Source: JBEKIK01 sp963845975 | GTDB lineage: Bacteria; Planctomycetota; Planctomycetia; Pirellulales; Thermoguttaceae | Assembly: GCA_963845975.1 (NCBI GenBank) | Contig: CAWJUD010000001.1 | Span: 1,426,001 to 1,490,000, forward strand | DNA: 64,000 nucleotides | Direction: 5' to 3' | In this document: positions 57,089 to 64,000 of the stretch, one piece after another | Numbering within the stretch: the stretch's first letter is position 1 | How the letters are laid out: each line of letters begins with the position of its first letter | Notes under the pieces: generated by a model | Database searches by the model: none | What the model was told of the DNA's origin: nothing | What the model saw: the letters and a program-made list of their open reading frames with translations, nothing else | Position numbers and translations under genes: made by a program

Positions 57089-59551
57089 TTATCTCTTATC
57101 TCTAATCCCCATCCGTTTCCCCGCAAATATCGCCAGGCAGGCGGAGGCCAATAGAATCCACGTCCCCGGCTCGGGCACGGCCACGGTAAGTATCAGGTCG
57201 TTGTTCGATTTGGACAACGTGCCCGAGTAATTGCCGATTGGACCGGTGAGTTTCGATCCCAATTGGCCGGAAATCGTGCCGGCGTCGATCAGCGTGTATA
57301 TCCCCGTCCCGAACCCGCTAAGCGCGGTGAAATGGAAATCGTAAAAATCAAGATTGTTAATAAACAAAGTCGAACTGCTCATCGATATCTTGTCGCTGGC
57401 CGAAATGGAACCCAACTCAAAATCCAGCAATGCGCCATCGTTAAGTGTCAGATTGCCGGCAATCGTCAGCGTTCCTGCCGAATCGCCCGGGGCGATATGG
57501 CTGCCGACAGAAGCAATAATATCACCGATTATATTTCCGCCGCCCATGAGTGTTTGCCCGCTGTTTAGCGTGAATCCGCCGCCGGAGTTTTTCGCGCTTG
57601 TATCGAAGGTTGCGTTGCCAAGAATGTCGATAATCGCCGTGGAACCGATTGATCCGGTAGAAGTCAAAGTTAATTTCCCGGTATTGATAAACGTGTTGCC
57701 TTTATATGAATTAGCGGCGCTGAGCGTCAGCATCCCGGAACCGAGCTTATTCAGCCCGCCGTCGCCGGACAGAATGCCGGAAAGCATGACCGCATAGCCT
57801 ACGGTATCGATATTGGCGTTGCCATTGATCCCGGTCAGCGTCATGGGCAAAGAAGAAGTGAATGCGCTGCTAGCCTGTAATATTCCCCCGCCAAAATTGA
57901 ACACGGCGCTACCCGAACCTTTGCTAAGCGATTTCAAAATTAATGTTCCGCCCGTTAAGTTATAGGCCCCACTTCCATTGGAGCTTAGCCCAAGCACAAT
58001 ATTACCGGTTATTGTGTTTGTTCCTGCTGAGTGGTTAATAATCCCTGTTCTATTATAACCAATAGTCTCTATCCTAGCACTTATCTGCCCTGTACCGCTT
58101 AGGTTATAGGTTCCATTGGCGCCATATCCAAGAATTAAAGATTTAGTGAGATTGTTAGTGCCCGCAGAATGGGTAAATATGCCTGTTCCCAAAAGGCCCA
58201 CATAATGAGTAGCAGTGAATAACAATCCACCGCTCATGCCCGAATTTGTATCGTCAGTGCACAAGGTTCCCGCGCCCAAATTAACATTACCTGTGCCTGA
58301 AACCAAAAGCCCATTATTTAGATTTATAAATCCATCCGTACTGGCGATGATGTCTCCTTCGCAATTCACGCGATCATCAATATTTCCCCATCCGGAAAAG
58401 CCTTGTCCTTCCGACAAAAAAAGGGTTGTTCCTGCAGTGTGCAATAAACCAGCATTTCTATAATCTCCAAAGGCCGTGGTGGGATCAAAACCAATGGGCA
58501 CAATAAGCAAGGAATTGTCGCCAATAGTTAAAGATGCCGTTTTATTTTTAATAATAGCACCGCCAGGTCTAGCAAAATTGATTAATGAATTGGCAGTGGC
58601 AATCATTACACCGGTGCCGCCGCTGAAATCCAAGCTACCCTGATTATCAAAACCGCCATTTATCTGCAAGACACCGCCACTCAATGTGTATTGCCCCCGT
58701 TTCTGGACAGCGACATAATTAGCAGAGTTAATTCCGCTAGTTTGTTGCAGTTGTGCGATGACGGTATTGGCATCATTTCCACCGATATACTCCTTTTTTG
58801 CAGATAACTCACCCGTACCATTCAGTTTATAAAGCCCTGCTGTTATGGAAGTGTTGTCGAGATAGAGTGAATTAGAAATGTTGTTGGAACCTGCCGAATG
58901 ATTAAAAATGCCATTGTATACACGTTCATCATATGCACTTAATTGGCCTCCATTGAGATTGTAATACGCACAATAATTAGAGTAATCGAATCCCAGAATT
59001 AAAGTATTGGAAATTTTGTTGCTTCCTGCTGTTTGATTGAATGTTCCCGATCCCCAATAACCAATATATTCGTTGACTTGGGCATTTAATTGTCCTGTAG
59101 CGTTAAGGTTATAAGTCCCTCGACCACCTGCATCATATCCAACATACAGATTGTTTGAAATTGTTTGAGTTCCACCTGAATGCTCAAAGGTTCCCGTGCT
59201 CGCGTAGCCAACGTAAACATTATTTGAATCAATGAGTGAACCAGCATTCATTTGAACAGTTCCAGATTTCTGGTAACTACTGCCTACATAAAGATCATAA
59301 CATGATTCGAATAATTGTGTCACGGTCACAGTTCCGTGATTGTCGATATAAACATTGTCGGAGCTTGTAGGTTCTCGTCCTAGGCTCCATGGCGAGGGAT
59401 TTGTGTCGGACCAATCGCCGGAAGGAAAGTTCCAATTATTATTCGCCGCTTTAGTCAACGCGGGAAAGATAATCAGGAGCGCGATGGCTGCCAATGTGTG
59501 GATTTTTATTCGTCGATAAGAAAACACGCCAATCCTTTGTCTGTGCAACAT
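57089..59551 (-). CDS. PEP-CTERM autotransporter-type beta-strand repeat protein
   Basis: Start MLHRQRIGVFSYRRIKIHTL at 59551, chosen for the GGGGAGG site ahead of it and the signal peptide that follows (LAAIALLIIFPALTKAANNN); 820 residues. The body is a series of repeats with GTFNQTAGSNKISNTLILGF and GTYNLSGTGQISARIETIGY, that is, autotransporter-associated beta strands. The C terminus is VPEPGTWILLASACLAIFAG followed by KRMGIRDKR, a PEP-CTERM sorting signal processed by exosortase. It is probably a surface or matrix protein. The exosortase is not in this window. Confidence 0.88.
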   Translation of the reverse strand: MLHRQRIGVFSYRRIKIHTLAAIALLIIFPALTKAANNNWNFPSGDWSDTNPSPWSLGREPTSSDNVYIDNHGTVTVTQLFESCYDLYVGSSYQKSGTVQMNAGSLIDSNNVYVGYASTGTFEHSGGTQTISNNLYVGYDAGGRGTYNLNATGQLNAQVNEYIGYWGSGTFNQTAGSNKISNTLILGFDYSNYCAYYNLNGGQLSAYDERVYNGIFNHSAGSNNISNSLYLDNTSITAGLYKLNGTGELSAKKEYIGGNDANTVIAQLQQTSGINSANYVAVQKRGQYTLSGGVLQINGGFDNQGSLDFSGGTGVMIATANSLINFARPGGAIIKNKTASLTIGDNSLLIVPIGFDPTTAFGDYRNAGLLHTAGTTLFLSEGQGFSGWGNIDDRVNCEGDIIASTDGFINLNNGLLVSGTGNVNLGAGTLCTDDTNSGMSGGLLFTATHYVGLLGTGIFTHSAGTNNLTKSLILGYGANGTYNLSGTGQISARIETIGYNRTGIINHSAGTNTITGNIVLGLSSNGSGAYNLTGGTLILKSLSKGSGSAVFNFGGGILQASSAFTSSLPMTLTGINGNANIDTVGYAVMLSGILSGDGGLNKLGSGMLTLSAANSYKGNTFINTGKLTLTSTGSIGSTAIIDILGNATFDTSAKNSGGGFTLNSGQTLMGGGNIIGDIIASVGSHIAPGDSAGTLTIAGNLTLNDGALLDFELGSISASDKISMSSSTLFINNLDFYDFHFTALSGFGTGIYTLIDAGTISGQLGSKLTGPIGNYSGTLSKSNNDLILTVAVPEPGTWILLASACLAIFAGKRMGIRDKR

Positions 59552-59610
59552 GATAAACCTCCCCAAGATATTTTGATCAAAATATCTTCTCGATCCCCGG
59601 ATCATGAACA

Positions 59611-59692
59611 CATCTCGCAAAGACGCTAAGGCGCAAAAACAAACGTGGAAAATTTCCGCACGCTTTGTGCCTTGGCGTCTTGGCGAGAGATG
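59611..59692. repeat. Inverted repeat upstream of the PEP-CTERM gene
   Basis: CATCTCGCAAAGACGCTAAG faces CTTGGCGAGAGATG through a 26-base spacer, with imperfect 27-base arms. It sits 60 bp upstream of the PEP-CTERM gene start. Confidence 0.55.
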
Positions 59693-60248
59693 ACTACCAA
59701 TCACCGGTAATCGATTGCGAAAGGACTTGAAGCGCACTGTGCTTTACAACTGCTCCATTGCCCTTCGCATCCGGCACAAAAAAAGAAACGCTGCCTCGTA
59801 TTTAAAAAGTTGCTCTATACAGAACCATAAATCCACCCCCGCTACAAGGTGAATAATTTCACCCTTAATGCCTAATTTTAATGAGCGGTTTAATGTATGT
59901 CAACTGATTTCGCGATGCTTTATTGTCGGTTCCCGCTGACATTATTCCATGAATATCGGTGGCACTGCCGCATCACCAGTGCAGTTTTGTGTGGCACTGG
60001 CATCGCTTTTTGTATGGCACTGTCATCTTGCCAGTGCTGCCAATCTACACGGGCAAGATGCCCGTGCCACCCGAATTTTTAATCATGATGGTCCACTAGT
60101 TGCAAAGCCCTGACTTTAAGCCGTAAGGCTTTGAGACCCAGATCTTAGACTTTAGAGGCCTTGGGGTTGGTGCTTGACGCAGATTCCTGAATCCTGACCT
60201 CGAAATCCTGCCTCCGAACCCCTTTACATCCAACCTACTATCTACTAC
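59693..60248. other. Intergenic region (556 bp), repeats and a tRNA-like scrap
   Basis: At 59717-59768 on the minus strand GCGAAGG pairs with CCTTTCGC and GCTTCAAGTCC resembles a T loop. However, the anticodon and T stems do not pair and the length is short, so it is at most a tRNA relic. From 59940 to 60075 several GGCACTG...CAGTGCC palindromes occur. No gene is supported. Confidence 0.35.
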
Positions 60249-60695
60249 CTACCGTTTTTCCCGGAACACATCGCTGCGGTCTCTTTCCAGGATTACGTGG
60301 TTTCCGGGGGGATTAAAGGAAACTCGGGACATGAAGGCCCGCATCAAGAGCACGCCTCGGCCGCCGGGTTTATCGAGGAAGGCGTCGTCGGTCGGGTCGG
60401 GGAGCGATTCGGGGGCGAAGCCCGGGCCCTCGTCGGTGATTTCCACGTGCACACGGCGCGGCGAAAGCCGGCAAATAAAATGCACTTTTTTACCCAGGTC
60501 TTCCTGGTTGCCGTGCACAATGGCGTTGATCAGCGCCTCGTACACGGCCAGATGGACGCAGAAAATGTCGCGCTGCGTCCAATGTTGAAGTTCCAGTTCC
60601 CTAAGCACTTCCTCCAGAATCCGCCGGCCCGTCCGCGTATCGCTGGGAAATTTATTTTCGCACTGCCAGGTCCATGGCTCATCGGACATGGGCAT
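60249..60695 (-). CDS. RsbW-like anti-sigma factor kinase (HATPase_c_2)
   Basis: 148 residues. GHKL ATPase motifs are present: N box YEALINAIVHGNQEDLGKKV, G1 ITDEGPGFAPESLPDP, and G2 DKPGGRGVLLMRAFM. The family phosphorylates STAS antagonists and sequesters sigma factors. It is followed after 59 bp upstream by a STAS gene on the same strand, so they likely form an operon. The PP2C phosphatase at 26-27 kb could be the counteracting enzyme. Confidence 0.88.
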   Translation of the reverse strand: MPMSDEPWTWQCENKFPSDTRTGRRILEEVLRELELQHWTQRDIFCVHLAVYEALINAIVHGNQEDLGKKVHFICRLSPRRVHVEITDEGPGFAPESLPDPTDDAFLDKPGGRGVLLMRAFMSRVSFNPPGNHVILERDRSDVFREKR

Positions 60696-60754
60696 GAAAG
60701 GTGGGCAGGGTTTAGGGTTCAGGGTTCAGCACTTTCCACTGGCGCAGTCGAACA

Positions 60755-61108
60755 TCAAAAGGCCGCCAGGGCATCGGCTTCGTCTTCTTTGATGTCGAAC
60801 AGGCGGTTCAGCTTGGTGATGGCGAAGACCTCGAAAATTTCTGGACGGATATTTGACAGTTTAAGCAAGCCCCCGTGGGCTTTGACCCTTTTATCGAGTG
60901 TGATCAGCTTGCCGAGGGCGGCGCTGGATAGAAATTCCACGGAGGAAAAATTCAAAAGCAACTTGCCGCGGCGATCTTTTTCCACCAGATGGAACATTTC
61001 CTGACCCAATTCCTGGATGTTCACGTCCTCCACGATTTTATGATCGCGAAATCGGACCACCGTGACATCGCCCACTTCGCTGACTTCCAGCCGTCGATAT
61101 CCGCTCAT
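60755..61108 (-). CDS. STAS-domain anti-sigma factor antagonist (RsbV-like)
   Basis: Start MSGYRRLEVSEVGDVTVVRF at 61108 with a GGAG eight bases before; 117 residues. The segment LLLNFSSVEFLSSAALGKLI carries the Ser phosphorylated by RsbW-type kinases. The C-terminal helix runs IRPEIFEVFAITKLNRLFDI. It precedes the RsbW-like kinase gene, as in partner-switching modules. An ECF or SigB-type sigma gene is not nearby. Confidence 0.9.
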   Translation of the reverse strand: MSGYRRLEVSEVGDVTVVRFRDHKIVEDVNIQELGQEMFHLVEKDRRGKLLLNFSSVEFLSSAALGKLITLDKRVKAHGGLLKLSNIRPEIFEVFAITKLNRLFDIKEDEADALAAF

Positions 61109-61310
61109 GCTTGGAACTCCGATGAAGGCAATTTGAGGGACAGAGTTGACCACCACTTATCATAGGGATTCCCCATCTAGTGTCAAGCGCTTAGATCGGG
61201 TTTGGCCGTCCTTATGCCACGAATACTCCCTTGCAGCGATAAGTGAACCGTCGCTCCGGGGCGGAACTAGCGATTCCACCCCGACAGGCATGTACCTTTG
61301 CACAAGGCCG

Positions 61311-61808
61311 TCAGTGGGCGGCATCGGATGAGCGGATCGGCGGTTTCAGTTCCGCCCGGTTTACAAGGAGGAAATTCTCGCCGCGATACTCCGATATCGT
61401 GCCTGAAACGATCCATTCCAACTGCTTGGCATTTTCGGCGATGGCCTGCGCCACCCGTTCCAAATTACGGTTTTCCAGGGCGATGAAATTGCGTTTGTTA
61501 TCGGCCAAGACAAAAGCCACGCGACTGCCGGTTGCAAGAAAATAACCAGCCTGGTTAATCATCTCCCCCCCCTCGCGGAGGCCGATACTTTTATCATTCC
61601 CCTGAAACGTATTCCCGGAATCGTAGGCTTTGCCCATCATGCCGGTTTCGAGCGTAGTTTTGCCGCTATCGGGCATGGCAGCCGAGCGCGACCAAGCCAA
61701 GGCCACTCCAAAGAGTATCGCGGCCGCACATATTAGTCCGGCCATGGGAGCCCGATCCAAGGCCGTCAGAAGCTGTGGAAACCATTGTTTTACCAGATTG
61801 ACCGACAT
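61311..61808 (-). CDS. Single-pass membrane protein with periplasmic domain, unknown function
   Basis: 165 residues. A membrane helix (APMAGLICAAAILFGVALAW) lies at residues 20-40. The rest is soluble (TGSRVAFVLADNKRNFIALE, then IVSGTISEYRGENFLLVNRA). The latter half looks like a small beta-barrel or OB fold. No catalytic motif is seen. It resembles hypothetical proteins of planctomycetes in layout only. Confidence 0.65.
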   Translation of the reverse strand: MSVNLVKQWFPQLLTALDRAPMAGLICAAAILFGVALAWSRSAAMPDSGKTTLETGMMGKAYDSGNTFQGNDKSIGLREGGEMINQAGYFLATGSRVAFVLADNKRNFIALENRNLERVAQAIAENAKQLEWIVSGTISEYRGENFLLVNRAELKPPIRSSDAAH

Positions 61809-61824
61809 GCTTTGACCCTCCTTT

Positions 61825-61922
61825 TTCAGGGTTCAGGGCTCAGAATTCCGCGTTCGGACTACAGGGTTGGGGATTTAATTCCCAACGCAAGTTCTGATCC
61901 CTGAACCCTGACCACTGAATCC
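61825..61922. repeat. TTCAGGGTTCAGGG / CCCTGAACCCTGACC inverted repeat
   Basis: This is the same repeat family as at 32268-32480. Inside is the hairpin GTTGGGGATTTAATTCCCAAC's pattern (about 61866-61886, GTTGGG / CCCAAC). Noncoding. Confidence 0.55.
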
Positions 61923-62365
61923 TTAAGTCGCCCCTAGACCTTCTCGGAGATCAGGGTCGCCGGATAAAAGGAAAGTTTTTCAAGTCGGCCGATATCGAAT
62001 ATTTCCATAATAGCGATGGCGGAGAAAATGACGGTGGCAAGGATGATATGAAAAAATCACCCAACCAAAACCCGGCAAAACACGTTTTCTTTACAATCCG
62101 TTGTAAAATGCATCCGCATGGATGGCAGATGATCGGCGGCATTTGATTAAAGAACGCCGTCGACAATAATTAATTGAGGCTGTCCTGAAATTCCCTGGCG
62201 TAAAATCTTGTTGGGGCGACAGTTGTTCTGTCGCCCCTGCATGAATCGAATATGGGTGAGGCACTACAACTGCCGCAACAACGGGATAATCAATTTCAGG
62301 ATACCCGCGATTAATAATGTCCAATTGCTTTTGATTTAAAATTTATCCACATGGGAGAATAACAA
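61923..62365. other. Intergenic region (443 bp)
   Basis: A GGGGCGACAG-TTGTT-CTGTCGCCCC hairpin lies at 62213-62237. No supported gene is seen. Confidence 0.4.
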
Positions 62366-62602
62366 GTGACAGGCAGACAGAAAGGCCGGCCGACTAAATG
62401 GGTTTCCGCATCCGTGGAGCAAGCGTTCCCGGTGGGAAAGCCGGGAATTACCTTCGAAGTATGGGAAAAATGGAAGAAAAAACGCAAAAAACTGGGAACT
62501 CTAACCGTAAGCGTAGGCGGTCTGCGATGGTGGCCGCATAAAGCTCCAAAGCCCCGCCAAAAAAGTTGGCGACGAATTGCGGAGTGGTTCGATTCGGATT
62601 AA
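62366..62602 (+). CDS. Small basic protein, 78 aa
   Basis: A GTG start with GGAG nine bases upstream gives MTGRQKGRPTKWVSASVEQA. KKKRKKLGTLTVSVGGLRWW and PHKAPKPRQKSWRRIAEWFD follow. It is rich in Lys, Arg and Trp; a nucleic-acid-binding role is possible but unproven. The pattern looks like a real small gene rather than a shadow because no gene overlaps it. Confidence 0.55.
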   Translation: MTGRQKGRPTKWVSASVEQAFPVGKPGITFEVWEKWKKKRKKLGTLTVSVGGLRWWPHKAPKPRQKSWRRIAEWFDSD

Positions 62603-62671
62603 AAAAGACTATGGTTTTTCAAAGGGGTCTCGAACACCACCGCCTGCCATCTACCGCCTACCATCTACTTT

Positions 62672-62968
62672 TTACGTGCCCGGCTTCTTCATACCCCAAC
62701 TATGTAGGATCAGCACGCTGCCGATGGAGATCAGCGACCAGCCCAGCCACTCCGGCGGAGACCAGGTTTTTTGCACCGGCGGGCTGTCGCTTTGAAACAG
62801 CGTCTGCGTGGTGGCGCTGACCGAGGCCATGGGATGATTCGTGCGTTCGGCCAGGAACTGGGAGAATTTCGCGTTCAACTGGAATGTCTCCACCAGATTA
62901 AATTCCAGTCCCAGCAGGAGAAGGACCAAGCCGGCAAAGAAATACTGGTTTCGAGTAATATCCATCAT
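62672..62968 (-). CDS. Two-helix membrane protein, 98 aa, unknown function
   Basis: Membrane segments are FFAGLVLLLLGLEFNLVETF (residues 10-29) and WLGWSLISIGSVLILHSWGM near the C terminus. A charged periplasmic loop lies between (RTNHPMASVSATTQTLFQ). No family is recognised. Confidence 0.55.
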   Translation of the reverse strand: MMDITRNQYFFAGLVLLLLGLEFNLVETFQLNAKFSQFLAERTNHPMASVSATTQTLFQSDSPPVQKTWSPPEWLGWSLISIGSVLILHSWGMKKPGT

Positions 62969-62996
62969 CGGACGCTCCTCCCTTTATTTGCCAGGG

Positions 62997-63060
62997 CGCC
63001 ATGGCCAAGCTTGGGTGCCATGGCCAAGCTAGGGTGCCATGGCCAAGCTTGCTTGGCCAT
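62997..63060. repeat. Three tandem copies of TGCCATGGCCAAGCTxGGG
   Basis: A 19-bp unit is repeated three times (62999, 63017 and 63036 approximately), each containing CCATGG and AAGCTT-like palindromes; the last runs into CTTGGCCATG, making an inverted end. Noncoding. Confidence 0.7.
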
Positions 63061-63535
63061 GTTTTTGCACTTGCTCCATGCCCACGGCAAGCGTGGGCAT
63101 GGCACCCCTATTGTTTTGATATCGAAACGCCCGCCCGCCGACTTCATTCGACCCATTTACGTAGCGTTTATAACGAAATCCTTCACGCGGATGAGACGGT
63201 TTTGACGCTTGCGCCACTTGTGCGATTTCAATTGAAAAGCGGGGACGATTGTCCGCCGATCGCGATAAGGATGGTAATTGAGAACAACCGTGAGGTATGC
63301 GACTTCCCTGCTACTCCCTAAATGGGTGGGATTGACTTTTTTCGCTGATATATTATCTTAAATATCGTTTGACAGGCGCGGGTTACGCCTGCATCTAACA
63401 TAAACCTGCCTAGAGGCAGTGTTCGCTTCCCGTAAAACCAACAGACCGACTCTTTCGGATGTTTGGGGTGCGCTTTCCCGTGAAGAATGTGGCGGAGAGT
63501 TTGCGCTATTAATCCAACAACAAGGAGCGATAATA
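63061..63535. other. Intergenic region (475 bp)
   Basis: It holds a CCCACGGCAAGCGTGGG hairpin near 63079. The leader of the SUMF1-like gene ends with CAAGGAGCGATAATA. No gene is supported. Confidence 0.4.
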
Positions 63536-64000
63536 ATGAGCATCAAAACATTAGGAAAATCTATTGTGGCATTGGCCATGCTTTATCTGATCGCAAGCAT
63601 TGCTCAGGCCGATGTGTTCAACATGGGTGGCACGCGCGATCCAACGACGGGAACATGGGCTGGCTCGGCGAGCCTTGTGTTCGTCACCGTTGGCGATCCG
63701 GGCAACGCGGCCGATACAAGGGTGATGACAGACGGCACCACCGGCTACGGCTCGGTCGGCTATGTCTACCAGATGGGTAAGTATGATGTGACAGTAGGGC
63801 AGTATTGCGCGTTCCTGAATGCCGTGGCCAAGACGGACACATACGGATTGTACAATAGTTCATGGATGGGTTCGTATTATTCGGCAGTCGGTATTAGCCG
63901 AGGCGGCATTCTGGGCAGCTATACCTATGCGGTCACGGGGAGTTACAGTCAGGGAGCCAATTGTCCGATAACCTTCGTCACCTGGGGTAGCGCGGCCCGC
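63536..64000 (+). CDS. SUMF1/FGE-domain exported protein, 3' end outside the window
   Basis: An AAGGAG lies 8 bases before the ATG. MSIKTLGKSIVALAMLYLIA ends in a signal peptide at IAQA. The mature part begins DVFNMGGTRDPTTGTWAGSA and reaches VYQMGKYDVTVGQYCAFLNA, the N-terminal hallmark of formylglycine-generating-enzyme-like domains. In planctomycetes most such proteins are secreted, often with a PEP-CTERM tail, and are not true sulfatase activators. The frame is open to the window edge. Confidence 0.85.
   Translation, partial: MSIKTLGKSIVALAMLYLIASIAQADVFNMGGTRDPTTGTWAGSASLVFVTVGDPGNAADTRVMTDGTTGYGSVGYVYQMGKYDVTVGQYCAFLNAVAKTDTYGLYNSSWMGSYYSAVGISRGGILGSYTYAVTGSYSQGANCPITFVTWGSAAR

Noticed and set aside
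59717..59768. Minus-strand tRNA-like sequence with a pairing acceptor stem
   Set aside because: The anticodon and T stems do not pair and it is about 20 bases too short; at best a relic.

Overview
The window reads as chromosomal DNA of a planctomycete. Supporting signs are a DUF1559 prepilin-like protein with an N-terminal methylation motif and a C-terminal DG box, a 1,899-residue secreted protein with the SLEERALLS-type N-terminal motif, PEP-CTERM and SUMF1-type exported proteins, Rid-domain, leucine-rich-repeat and multihaem cytochrome proteins, and many palindromic intergenic repeats, including the one whose translation gives LARSASE. Housekeeping genes (rpoD, rnc, htrA, acpS, yidD, rnpA, cbpA, gltA, apt) show this is a chromosome rather than a plasmid.

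Layout. 1-1.9 kb: two short-chain dehydrogenase/reductase genes, minus strand. 2-11.9 kb: an accessory block. It holds a 187-bp MITE-like repeat, an IS1182-family element (2581-4124), an IS21-family element (4553-7196), then a run of damaged genes: a diadenylate-cyclase-like fragment cut by the IS21 end, an unknown gene, a double orotate-phosphoribosyltransferase gene, and a PLD-like plus PD-(D/E)XK nuclease gene. It ends at the 3' half of a tRNA-Ser whose 5' half is missing, followed by a DUF3987-type fragment. This looks like a decayed genomic or defence island at a tRNA site. 12-16.2 kb: an HDOD regulator and a molybdenum hydroxylase pair of the isoquinoline 1-oxidoreductase type. 16.7-22.4 kb: a giant S53 (sedolisin) exoprotein. 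23.0-24.2 kb: a second copy of the MITE-like repeat, split by a 998-bp insertion sequence with a 5-bp target duplication. 24.5-40.1 kb: FAD reductase, tRNA-Leu(GAG), GAF-PP2C phosphatase, BamA-like outer-membrane protein, apt, pterin dehydratase, two receiver proteins that lack the phospho-acceptor Asp, a CPBP protease, a Rid/chorismatase-like protein and an octahaem cytochrome with HEAT-like and TPR regions. 41-48.4 kb: rpoD, rnc, htrA and the cbpA-rnpA-yidD-acpS cluster. 48.6-64 kb: a CehA/McbA-type protein, an orphan antitoxin with a toxin stub, DUF1559, U32 peptidase, LRR protein, citrate synthase, a PEP-CTERM autotransporter-like protein, an RsbW/STAS pair, small membrane proteins and a truncated SUMF1-like gene at the right edge.

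Quality caveat. Several genes expected to be essential or intact (rpoD, the bamA-like gene, htrA, the octahaem cytochrome, the U32 peptidase and others) are split by single-base frameshifts. Several of these sit in the same short context: reading GGCGC, or its complement GCGCC, where one more G or C would restore the frame. The simplest explanation is systematic base-calling error. Frameshifts in the accessory block may be partly of the same kind, but its in-frame stop, IS truncation and partial tRNA cannot be explained by single-base indels alone.

The PP2C phosphatase, anti-sigma kinase and STAS protein could together form an RsbU/RsbW/RsbV-type partner-switching module, although they are not adjacent. 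No intact, clearly novel system is visible. The best candidate is the OPRT / unknown / DAC-like / nuclease set at 7.2-11.2 kb.
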